64,000 nt of DNA from Ricordea florida (Eukaryota > Cnidaria > Anthozoa > Corallimorpharia > Ricordeidae): NCBI GenBank assembly GCA_949710005.1, contig OX453272.1:21384665-21448664 (forward strand), read 5' to 3'. The position numbers and the translations under genes are program-made. The notes under the pieces are model-generated. The model was given only the letters and a program-made list of their open reading frames with translations, ran no database searches and was not told where the DNA came from. This document shows positions 11,700 through 21,903 of this stretch, in pieces; the stretch's first letter is position 1; each line of letters starts with the position of its first letter.

Positions 11700-11832
11700 G
11701 CTCCTACTCCGTGTACCGGCACAGATGACGTAAAACAAAGCCAGACAATAACAAACATGTTACTGAATAATTTTACACACAATGATGAAACAATGCGCTA
11801 CGTCATCTGTGCCGGTACACGGAGTAGGAGCC
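11700..11832. mobile_element. Mutator-like MITE, 133 bp, 9-bp target duplication
   Basis: About 33 bp of terminal inverted repeat, starting GCTCCTACTCCGTGTACCGG, close a short AT-rich loop. A 9-bp direct repeat CTGATTCTG flanks it (11691-11699 and 11833-11841). Sister B units at 14167 and 16384 show the uninterrupted target. A 9-bp duplication with long TIRs fits Mutator-like elements. The right end has one extra C compared with the left. Confidence 0.75.
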
Positions 11833-12400
11833 CTGATTCTGTCTGCATGCTGGAAGTCGTTCCTACTCGGTTTCTGTTCTAAGTCATTTTGCTAAATTTT
11901 GTTCGCCAATTTCGTTATGTAATCGCTTGCTCATGTCCTGTATACCTAAAACGAGTCTTTGTTTCTATCCATAACAAATTCAATATCCAATCTAACTTAT
12001 CTAACTTGATGGTAACTTGATGGTATTCCTGGTCCTTTTCCTTGCTGATTCCTTTGTTTTTTTTGAGCGAGCAGTTCTTGTCTTAGCTGCGATGTCTCTT
12101 GTTATCGTCCCTACCGTCGTTTCTCAATCTCTGCTTTGAGTCGCCGCTTCCCGTGTGCATTTTTTGCGGCATTCAAACTTACTCGACGACGATCTCTCAC
12201 CATTCTTTCTTGTATATGTCGGAGATCTTCTTGCTGGGATGTACTTCCAAGACGAGTGAAATCGGTTTCCACAAAATTCGCATTATTTTCAAAACATCAT
12301 TCAAGGAATTCGTAATGTCGGAATTTCACATGGAGTAATGTTGCCAGGTAACCTGGCCTGCGAACGGACACCTTTAAAATATAGATATATATAAACATAT

Positions 12401-12431
<31 letters not shown>

Positions 12432-12540
12432 TAAAAACTCTCGGCTCGATTTACTCGGGCTTGCGAGCCACGTGGTCTGACCAGAACCGACACGATTAGT
12501 AACCTCGCTACGCTCGGCCTTCGGCCTCGCTTCGCGAGGA

Positions 12541-14861
12541 ATTATCTCATTTCTTGTATTTATTATGATTATTATTATTGTATTATTATTATTATTATTA
12601 TTATTATAATAATTTCTGGTATTGTTATTTTTTATGTTAAACGTAATATACTGTTATGGGGTGGGGGTGTATGTCCTATTCTGAGAAAAGGTTACTCTGC
12701 TACTACAAGCAATACAGTTTTATTCTGAATAGGGTTTGTATCAGAGGTGGTAAAAATTACTCAACTAAGAACAATACCATTTATTCTTTTAGACTTATAA
12801 TCAAGTCATGGTTGCACAGCCACTGGATCTTGAAATTCCCTTACATTTCCCTGACAAATGTAAAATTTCCCTTTCCAACTAAATTAGAAAAGTCCAAAAT
12901 TAGTCCTGGTAATGGCCTCCAACCTCTCCTAACAGCCTACCTCTCCACCCATTTATTTAATATGCTTTCCGAAATTTACATACAGTGAACATGGATTTAT
13001 AGTTTCTTAAAATAACAAGGTTATGGAAGAAGGATTGATTTTCTTGGATACCGAAGATCAGGTAATCAGCCATTTAATTCTACCAATCCAACACATTTCA
13101 TGTCACATTCTTGACCACACCAAACCATCACTAAATTGGCAAGAAATAAATTGGTAGTCTTAAATTTCACTTTTCCCTTAATTCTCTCAAATACTTAAAC
13201 TTTCCCTTACTTGATTTGAAATTCCCTGACTTTTCACTGACCTTGAAGAATTTTTTTCCCTTACCATTTTCTTACCTGTGGCAATCATGCTAGTGTAGTT
13301 ATTTGTCCATACAGTTAGTGTGGAAAATCATGATTGAAAGTATTGGCCATTTAGGAAACTTCAAAGACTTGTTATTACATACAGCACCCTGGCAATGAAT
13401 ATATAAGAAAGATCACTAAAAATTTTAGCATTACAAACTTTAGTTTCTCCCTTATAGAGTTTTTCTAATGAAAAAGGTCAACTGTGTATTGTGGTTGTCA
13501 TTAAGTATTTGTATTTGACATCATAAAAATGATTTAAACAGCATTACGGAAAAAGGTTAAGATGTTACGCCTAATTTTGCAATGTAGGGCTTACATTATC
13601 TTTTGATTTGTGGGAAAAGGGTGGGGGCTAAGAGAGTAACTCCCAGGGATACTTGGAACTCAAAGGTAAAACTAATTTTGAAATGGTTATGGAACTTGTT
13701 TGTCCCCACGAAACCTTGTAATTACTTAATACATATATGTAGGAAAGAAATATAGCAAAAAGAAATACTACTCAGAAGTCAGTAATGACAACTTCTTTAT
13801 TTACAGATACTTGCACTGATCACTGATAATACTGCAGAACCAGTCACTTATTGTTTGGTATGTTTTCTGGTGAAAATGCTGAACATAACTGCTACATCAA
13901 ACAAATCTACAATATATTTTCACTGTTGCAATGATATCAGATCACATAATTATAAATAATTGCTATCACAACTGCAATCTCTGTATTGGGAATTTCTTTA
14001 AAATGGAAGACAATCGTTTCACTACGAAAAATACCTACTTGCATTCTCATTGCAGTATAAATACTACTTGACTGTCATCTTTCATTTCTTTGAGGTTGGT
14101 TTCTGTTTCCCCTTTCCTGAAACTTTTTTCACGACGATATGGTAATCTGTTTCCTCGTTCGTCCTCTGATTCTGTCTGTACGCTGTTGCCATGGTTTTCC
14201 TTAAATTCTGAATCTGTTTTCATTGCAGTTTGCCTTGTGATTATCATATTTTCCAGTGTATCTCAATCTTTTTGAAGTCGTTCCTACTCGGTTTCCGTTC
14301 TAAGTCTCTCATGTCCTTTATAGCTAAAACGAGTTACTATCTATAACAAATTCAATTTCCCATCTAACTTGATTGCATTCCTGGTCCTTTTCCTTGTTGT
14401 TTCCTTTGCCTTTTTTGAGCGAGCAGTTGTTGTCTCTGCTGCGATGTCTCTTGTTATCGTCCCTACCGTAGTTTCTTAATCTATTCTTTCAGTCGCCGCT
14501 TCCCGTGTGCTGATTTTTGCGGCATTCAAACTTACTCGACGACGATCCCTCGCCGCTCTTTCTTGTATATCTCGGAGATCTTCTTGCTGAGATGTACTTC
14601 CAGGATTAGTGAAATCGGTTTCCACAAAATTCACATTATTTTCAAAACATCATTCACGGAATTCGAAATGGCGGAAATTCACATGAAGTAATGTTGCCAG
14701 GTAACCTGGCCTGCGAACGGACACCTTTAAAATATAGATATATATATATATATATATAAATATATATACATATATAAAAACTCTCGGCTCGATTTACTCG
14801 GGCTTGCAAGCCACGTGGTCTGACCGAAGGCGACACGATTAGTAACCTCGCTTCGCGAGGA
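12541..14861 (+). mobile_element. Composite repeat unit A+B, plus strand, lacking the ACTAG end
   Basis: It follows the previous unit without spacer. Part A starts within the ATT-rich stretch instead of at ACTAGAAATACG, so the left end is lost. The embedded CATG-ended repeat is at about 12808-13290, part B starts near 13740, and the (TA)n tract is at 14737-14775. The terminus is a short form: the segment CTACGCTCGGCCTTCGGC present in other copies is missing before CTTCGCGAGGA. Confidence 0.65.
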
Positions 14862-16927
14862 ATTACTGGTATTGATATTATTATTATCATTTTTTTTTAT
14901 CTTTAACATAATATACTGTTATGGGGTGGGGGTGTTTGTCCTAATCTGGGAAAAGGTTCGTCTGCTACTTAAAGCAATACTGTTTTCTTTTGAATAGGGT
15001 TTGTATCAGAGGTGGCAAAAATTACTCAACTCTTAACAATACCATTTCTTCTTTTAGGCTTAGAATCTAGTCATGATTGCCACAGCCACAGGATCTTGAA
15101 ATTCCCTGACTTTTTCCTGAAAAATGTAAAATTTCCCTTACCAACTAAATTAGAAAAGTCACAAATTAGTCCTGGTAATGGCCTCCAATCTCTCCTCACA
15201 GCCAACCCCTTAACCCATTTATTTAATATGCTTTCAGAAAGTCACACACAGTGAACATCCATTTATAGTTTCTTAAGTCATGGAAAAAGGATTGATTTTC
15301 TTGGAAACCCAAAATCAGCTTTTAATCAGTCATGTAATTCTATCAATCCAACACATTTCATGTCACATTCTTGGTTACACCAAACCATCGCTGAATTGCC
15401 AAGAATTAAATCAGCACTCTTAAATTTCACATTTTCCTGACTTCTCTCAAATACTTAAACTTTTCCTGACTTTATTTGAAATTCCCTGACTTTTCCCTGA
15501 CCTTAAAGAATTTTCTTACCCTTACCATTTCCTGACCTGTGGCAATCATGCTAATGCAGACATTTGCCCATACAGTTAGTGTGGAAAATCATGATTGAAA
15601 GCATAGGGCATTTAGGAAACTTCAATGATTTGTTATTACATACAGCAGCCTTGCAATGAATATATAAGAAAGATCGTAAAAATTTTGGCATTAAAAACTT
15701 TAGTTTCTCCCTTATAGAGTTTTTCCAATGTAAAAGGTCAACTGTATATTGTGGCTGTTATTAAATATTTGTATTTGACATCACAAAAGTGAATTAAACA
15801 GCATTAAGGAAAAAGGTTAAGATTTTATGCTTCATTTTGCAAAGTAGGGCTTAACTTTTCATTTGTGAGAAAATGGTGGGGGCTAAGAGAGTAATTCCAA
15901 GGGATACATGGAACTCAAAGGTAAACACGCATTTTGAAATGGCTATGGAACTTGTCTGTCCCAACGAAGCCTTTTAATTACTTAATACATATATGTAGCA
16001 AAGAAATATAGCAAAGAGAAATACTACTCAGAAGTCAGTAATAACATCAAATAATTGCATTGATCACTGATAACATCGCAGAACCAGTCACTTATTGTTT
16101 GCTATCTTTTCTGTTAAAAATGCTGAACATAGCTGCTACATCAAACAAATCTACAATATATTTCAACTGTTAAATAATTGCTATCACAACTGCAACTTCT
16201 GTATCGGGAATTTCTTTAAAATGGAAGGCAATCGTTTCATTACGAAAAATACCAACTTGCATTCTCATTGCAGTGTTACACTACATGACTGTCATCTTTC
16301 ATTTCTTTGCGGTTGCTTTCTGTTTCCCCTTTCCTGGCACTTTTTTCACGACGATAAGGTAATCTGTTTTGTCGTTCGTCTTCTGATTCTGTCTGTATGC
16401 TGGAAGTCGTTTCTACTCGTTTTCCGTTCTGAGTCATTTTGCTAAATTTTGTTCGGCAATTTCGTTATGTAATCGCTCGCTCATGTCCTGTGTACCTAAA
16501 ACGAGTCTTTGTTTGTATCGATAACAACTTCAATTTCCAATCTAACTTGATGGTAACTTGATGATATTCCTGGTCCTTTTCCTTGCCGATTCCTTTGCTT
16601 TTTTTTGAGCGAGCAGTTGTTGTCTTAGCTGCGATCTCCCTTGTTATTGTCCCTACCGTCGTTTCTCAATCTCTACTTTGAGTCGCCGCTTCCCGTGTGT
16701 CGATTTTTGCGGCATTCGAACTTACTCGACGACGATCTCTCGCCACTCTTTCTTGTATATGTCGGAGATCTTTTTGCTAAGATGTACTTCCAAGACGAGT
16801 GAAATCGGTTCCCACAAAATTCACATTATTTTCAAAACATCATTCAAGGAACTCGTAATGGCGGACATTCACATAGAGTAATGTTGCCAGGTAACCTGGC
16901 CTGCGAACGGACACCTTTAAAATATAT
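14862..16927 (+). mobile_element. Composite repeat unit A+B, plus strand, both ends lost
   Basis: This is the third head-to-tail copy. Part A begins at the ATT microsatellite, the embedded repeat is at about 15074-15551, and part B starts near 15988. It stops at the word GGACACCTTTAAAATAT, where other copies continue into (TA)n and the hairpin terminus; here a fold-back element begins instead. Confidence 0.6.
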
Positions 16928-16928
16928 A

Positions 16929-17089
16929 CCTCTTATTAATCGAGTTCGAGGTCCGTACTGTAAAATACGGACCGAGTTTTTTCCCGTCGATTTATGGCCC
17001 AAGCGCGAAGCGCGCGGGCCATAAATCGACGGGAAAAAACGAGGATCCGTATTTTACAGTACGGACCGAGAAAACGAGGTTAATAAGAT
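16929..17089. mobile_element. Fold-back (palindromic) element of about 160 bp
   Basis: Two arms of about 75 bp are near-perfect inverted repeats: TCTTATTAA at the outside, then GGTCCGTACTGTAAAATACG (itself a small hairpin), then CGTCGATTTATGGCCC at the inside, around a GC-rich loop. It lies exactly between the end of a B unit and the ACTAG terminus of the next repeat. No duplication can be assigned with confidence. Confidence 0.65.
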
Positions 17090-17093
17090 ATTT

Positions 17094-18130
17094 ACTAGAA
17101 ATACGACTCCCGCAAAAACCTCGCGAAGCTAGTTTTTGAAGAAGTCACAATGCTTTTATATTTTATTTTTTATTTGATATTTTTCATGTTAGGGTAATCC
17201 CCATTATTTTATTTGTTACGCTGTGTTTGGTACACAATTAGTGACACCTGGTGCAAATTACATGATCAGTATACTGCACAACAGAGTGCTTAAAAATTGA
17301 CCTTTATTTAGCTCTTTCACTGCCACTGAGAGTGCACCAGAGGGAATAGAAGTAAAATTATTATTGATTCTCTTGACAGGGAATAAAGAGTCGATGAGGT
17401 ATCACAATAATATTCACTTAACACAAATTGAAAATGATTGTAAATCTTTTCAGGTGAAATTTTGAAGAGTTGATATGAATGCTTGTGTTTACCACGGTGT
17501 AAGAACCTGTGTTTTTTTTTTTTAGTTTTATTTTCTTAGTCTGAGTCTACTGCTTTGTCTTCTTTGTTGTACATCACTTTTAAACACAATATGTTCTTAC
17601 ACCGAGGATGAGTTGAATGCTCCAATTATTTTTTATTTATGTTTTTTGTTATTATATCAACAGAAGTGTGAGATACAATGTCATTACATAAAATAAAAAT
17701 TGTGGGTAAAACAATTGGATTCTACAAAAACTTTAAATAAAGGTTTGGTAATAGTGAGTGCCGACTGTATAGTATGTGGTCGTGCTATTTTTAGGTCATC
17801 TCATAAAAACAATACATGTAAGAAAGAGTTATTGAAATCTTAATATGTTGATAAAGATTGCTGCACTACATAGTCCGGTAAAAAATATGTTAAATCAACA
17901 TCAATCAGTCAAAAGTGTATACCACATGAAAGTTTAATTGTGCTGTTACAGAAACAGGCAAAATATCCATAACCAACCAGAGAATAGTATATTATTTTGA
18001 ATACATGAAAATTTCTATAATAAAAACTGCAGAAGAAAGATTTAATATACGCATGGTATTTTATCAAAAAAGTCATGGCAGGCAAAGGTATTGAACTTGT
18101 AACCAATGACATATAGTAACGAGAAGCACT
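17094..18130 (+). mobile_element. Non-autonomous derivative of the THAP-transposase element
   Basis: This copy starts at ACTAGAAATACGACTCCCGC. Its left part (to about 17480) matches 41582-41915, the left flank of the THAP gene, and its right part (about 17720-18125) matches 50850-51287, the right flank of the same gene. The roughly 9 kb between them, including the whole gene, is absent. It is the uninterrupted form of the copy at 538-749 plus 3245-4490. It encodes nothing. Confidence 0.6.
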
Positions 18131-18868
18131 ATCATTATATTATTATCATTATTATTATCATTACTATTATTATTACTGGTATTGATATTATTATTATTGT
18201 TATAGTTTTTACGTTAACATAATATATTTTTATGGGGTGGGATGCATGTCCTAATCTTAGTAAAGGTATTGTTACTCTACTACTACAAGCAATACAAAAA
18301 TCTTCTTAATAGGCTTTCCATAAGAGGTGGTAGTAATCAAAACAGCACCAAACAATACCATTTCTTCTTTAAGGCTTAGAATCTAGTGCAGTCATTTGTC
18401 TATAAATTTTGTGTGGAAAATCATTGAAAGCATAGGGCATTTAGGAAACTTGAAACACTTAATTGTTACTACATACAGCACACTTGCAATGAATATATGA
18501 GAAAGATCATAAACATTTTGGCATTACAAAATTTATTTTCTTCTTTATAAAGTTTTTCCAGTGTAAAAGGTTAACTGTATGTTGTGGTTGTTATGAAATA
18601 TTGATATTTGACATGATGATCATAAAAATAAAGTAAACAGCATAAAGTAACAAAGTTAATATGTTATGTCTAACTTTTCAAATTAAGGCTTGAATGAACA
18701 TTTCATTTGTGAAAAAAGGGCAGAGGTTCTAGATAGCAATATTATCAGGGGAGGGGGGGGTCATTGCACTCTAAGGTAAAACTGACCCATTGTGAAAAGG
18801 CTATGAAACTTGTTGTCTCTACGCAATATTATTGAAACCTTTCAATCAGAGAATACATACATATATAT
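18131..18868 (+). repeat. A'-type repeat segment
   Basis: An ATT-rich microsatellite is followed by a variant of part A that lacks the embedded CATG-ended repeat (uninterrupted at about 18380). It matches 4490-5170 over its length. It ends at a short (TA) tract that leads into a B' unit. No gene. Confidence 0.55.
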
Positions 18869-18870
18869 AT

Positions 18871-20242
18871 AGCAAAGAGAAATACTACTCAGAATTCAGT
18901 AATCACATTTGCTTTATTTTGAAATGATCGCATTGATCACTGATAATATTGCAGAACCAGTACTTTATAGTGACACAGGGTATATATTCTGTTGCAAATG
19001 TTTAACAGAACTGCTAGATCAAGAAAATTTACAATATTTTCACTGTTGCAATGATATCAGATGACATCGTTATAAATGATTGCTATAACAACTGCAACTC
19101 TCTGTGTTGGGAATTACTTCAAACTGGAAACGCTATCGTTTTATTATGAAAAATACCTATTTACATTCTCTTGTAATCTGTTGGTCGTCTTCCGATTCCG
19201 TTTTTAGACTAATTCCTCGCGAAGCGAGGCCGAAGGCCGAGCGTAGCGAGGTTACTAATCGTGTCGGTTCCGGTCAGACCACGTGGCTCGCAAGCCCGAG
19301 TAAATCGAGCCGAGAGTTTTTATATATGTATATATATATATTTATATATATGTTTATATATATCTATATTTTAAAGGTGTCCGTTCGCAGGCCAGGTTAC
19401 CTGGCAATAGTAACGCACTTGAGAACTGCTGAATTTCCGCCATTATTCGGTGATGCCTTTTTGAAAGTAATGTAAATTTTGTGGAAACCGATTTCACTCG
19501 TCCTGGAAGTACATCCCAGCAAGGTGATCTCCAAGATATTCAAGAAATATTAGCTCGAGATCGTCGCCGAGTAAGTTCGAATACCGTGAAAATCAACACG
19601 AGGAAAGCACGACTCAAAGCAGGGATAGAGAAACGACAGCAGGGAGAATAACAACAGAAATCGCAGCCAAGACAACAACTGCTCGCTCCAGAAAAAGGCA
19701 AACGAAACAGCAGGGAAAAGGACCAGGAATTCAATCAAGTTAGTTTTGAATTTGAATGTGTTATTGATAGAAATACAGGACATGAGTGAACGATTACATA
19801 ACGAAATATATTGGTGTACTACATTTAGCAAAACGACTTAGAAGGGACACCGAGTAAGAACGACTTCAACGATTGGAGATGTCTCTGGAAAATAATTCTA
19901 TTAGTCTAAAACCGGAATCGGAAGACGACCAACAGATTACAAGAGAATGTAAATAGGTATTTTTCATAATAAAACGATAGCGTTTCCAGTTTGAAGTAAT
20001 TTCCAACACAGAGAGTTGCAGTTGTTATAGCAATCATTTATAACGATGTGATCTGATATCATTGCAACAGTGAAAATATTGTAAATTTTCTTGATCTAGC
20101 AGTTATGTTAAACATTTTCAACAGAATGTATACCCTGTGTCACTATAAAGTACTGGTTCTGCAATATTATCAGTGATCAATGTGATCATTTTAAAATAAA
20201 GCAAATGTGATTACTGAATTCTGAGTAGTATTTCTCTTTGCT
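18871..20242. repeat. Inverted pair of B' units
   Basis: Bases 18871-19212 are the first 340 bp of a B' unit on the plus strand. At 19213 the sequence switches to a complete B' unit on the minus strand, starting at its TTCCTCGCGAAGCGAGG terminus and ending at 20242. As a result 18871-19212 and about 19890-20242 are inverted repeats of each other, separated by about 680 bp. Open frames here (for example 19104-19475) are repeat sequence. Confidence 0.65.
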
Positions 20243-20261
20243 ATATATATATATATATATA

Positions 20262-20549
20262 GGCAATTGTGGAAAACGAGGACGGACAACTTCGAGCGAA
20301 AAAAAAAAATATATATATATATACAGTAAAAAATCTAAAAAAAGTTTAAAAATTTAATAAAAATAGACGTTTCGGTCAATGACCTTCATCAGTTGCAGTG
20401 CCTTGCAGGCACTGCAACTGATGAAGGTCATTGACCGAAACGTCTATTTTTATTAAATTTTTAAACTTTTTTTAGATTTTTTACTGTATATATATATATA
20501 TATATTTTTTTTTTTTCGCTCGAAGTTGTCCGTCCTCGTTTTCCACAAT
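20262..20549. repeat. PLE-2 terminal palindrome, cut by an assembly gap
   Basis: This has the same structure as at 8319-8615. The left arm starts GGCAATTGTGG and carries a hammerhead core on the minus strand; the right arm carries it on the plus strand (CTGATGAAGG near 20419). The centre is a few bases around 20404. The right arm stops at CCACAAT, where the run of N begins. Confidence 0.8.
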
Positions 20550-20749
20550 NNNNNNNNNNNNNNNNNNNNNNNNNNNNNNNNNNNNNNNNNNNNNNNNNNN
20601 NNNNNNNNNNNNNNNNNNNNNNNNNNNNNNNNNNNNNNNNNNNNNNNNNNNNNNNNNNNNNNNNNNNNNNNNNNNNNNNNNNNNNNNNNNNNNNNNNNNN
20701 NNNNNNNNNNNNNNNNNNNNNNNNNNNNNNNNNNNNNNNNNNNNNNNNN
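20550..20749. other. Assembly gap, exactly 200 N
   Basis: A run of exactly 200 unknown bases. The round size suggests a scaffolding placeholder of unmeasured length. It falls directly after a long palindrome and inside a B' unit, both difficult to assemble, so copy order around here is uncertain. Confidence 0.95.
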
Positions 20750-21068
20750 TTGTTGTCTTGGCTGTTGTTATTCTCCCTGCTGTCGTTTCTCTATCCCGGC
20801 TTTGAGTCGTGCTTTCCCCGTGTTGATTTTCACGGTATTCGAACTTACTCGGCGACGATCTCGTGCTAATATTTCTTGAATATCTCGGAGATCATCTTGC
20901 TGGGATGTACTTCCAGGACGAGTGAAATCGATTTCCACAAAATTTACATTACTTTCAAAAAGGCATCACCGAATAATGGCGGAAATTCAGCAGTTCTCAA
21001 GTGCGTTACTATTGCCAGGTAACCTGGCCTGCGAACGGACACCTTTAAAATATAGATATATATATATA
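20750..21068 (+). repeat. 3' half of a B' unit
   Basis: This matches 9228-9545 and ends at GGACACCTTTAAAATATAG followed by a short (TA)n tract. The usual hairpin terminus is absent and PLE-2 begins at 21070. Confidence 0.6.
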
Positions 21069-21322
21069 TAAAAAGTTATGATGCTTCGAGCCAACAGGGA
21101 TGCCACACGCCAGAAGGATCCAAAAGGATTCGTAGTCCAAACCTCGAGTAATGAAATTTGTAGGCAATTGTGGAACACGAGGACGGACAACTTCGAGCGA
21201 AAAAAAAAAAAAAATAAAAATAAAAATAAAAATAAAAAAAAATAAAAAAAATAAAAAAAAAAAATAAAAATATATATATACAGTAAAAAATCTAAAAAAA
21301 GTTTAAAAATTTAATAAAAATA

Positions 21323-21349
21323 GACGTTTCGGTCAATGACCTTCATCAG
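21323..21349 (-). ncRNA. Hammerhead ribozyme core, PLE-2 3' terminal segment
   Basis: On the minus strand: CTGATGA, stem II GGTC-ATT-GACC, then GAAACGTC. Unlike the PLE-1 motif, I cannot pair the flanks into a good stem I (CTGCAA upstream, TATTTTT downstream), so activity is less certain. The core is unchanged in every PLE-2 copy here. Confidence 0.65.
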
Positions 21350-21903
21350 TTGCAGTGCAAGTGAATAAGAAATTACAATGTCCTTAAATAGGTTTACAGT
21401 ATAAAAGATGACATAATATAACAAAGATGATTACATAACAGGGCGTGGTAACACATGAAAATGAAAAAATTAACCAATGATAAACAATCGGTGATTACTA
21501 AGCGAGAAACTATGACAATGCGATACAAAACTCAAGAAACGCAAGCCAAATATGAATAAATAATCGGATATAAAACAAAAAGATTAATGTTAAAAAACTA
21601 TAACATGATTCGTCAAGTCAGCCAAAAGTGTGAAGGGACCCGCATGTAAAATATTCACAGTATTCATAAAAGGCCATCCTAGGAAAAGCTTGTAATAAAA
21701 ACCCCAAACAAAGCCCTTGAAGCTATGCCGCGGCAAGGCACAACAGGCGCCCTGAACAGGGCCCTTAAACAACAATAATGTAATAAATTCCCCGATGGGG
21801 GCCCCTGAGAAAACCTTGCACTAACAAAGCTAACAAGATCCAAGGTCAGGGCCTTTGAACACCTGAACTAAGATAACCGCCAAATTAGCAAGTTATTTTT
21901 ACG

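Larger units (their letters stand above)
9941..12540 (+). mobile_element. Composite repeat unit A+B, plus strand
   Basis: This is the best plus-strand copy with both ends: ACTAGAAATACGACTCCCGC at 9941 and CTTCGCGAGGA at 12540. Part A runs to about 11270 and includes the embedded CATG-ended repeat at about 10347-10800. Part B runs from about 11274 through the (TA)n tract at 12385-12431. It is identical in order to the minus-strand copy at 750-3244. A 133-bp MITE interrupts part B at 11700-11832. The 134-codon frame at 9870-10274 crosses an ATT microsatellite and is not a gene. Confidence 0.7.

Noticed and set aside
20526-20879. 117-codon frame across the N run
   Set aside because: Most of it is unknown sequence; both sides are parts of repeats.
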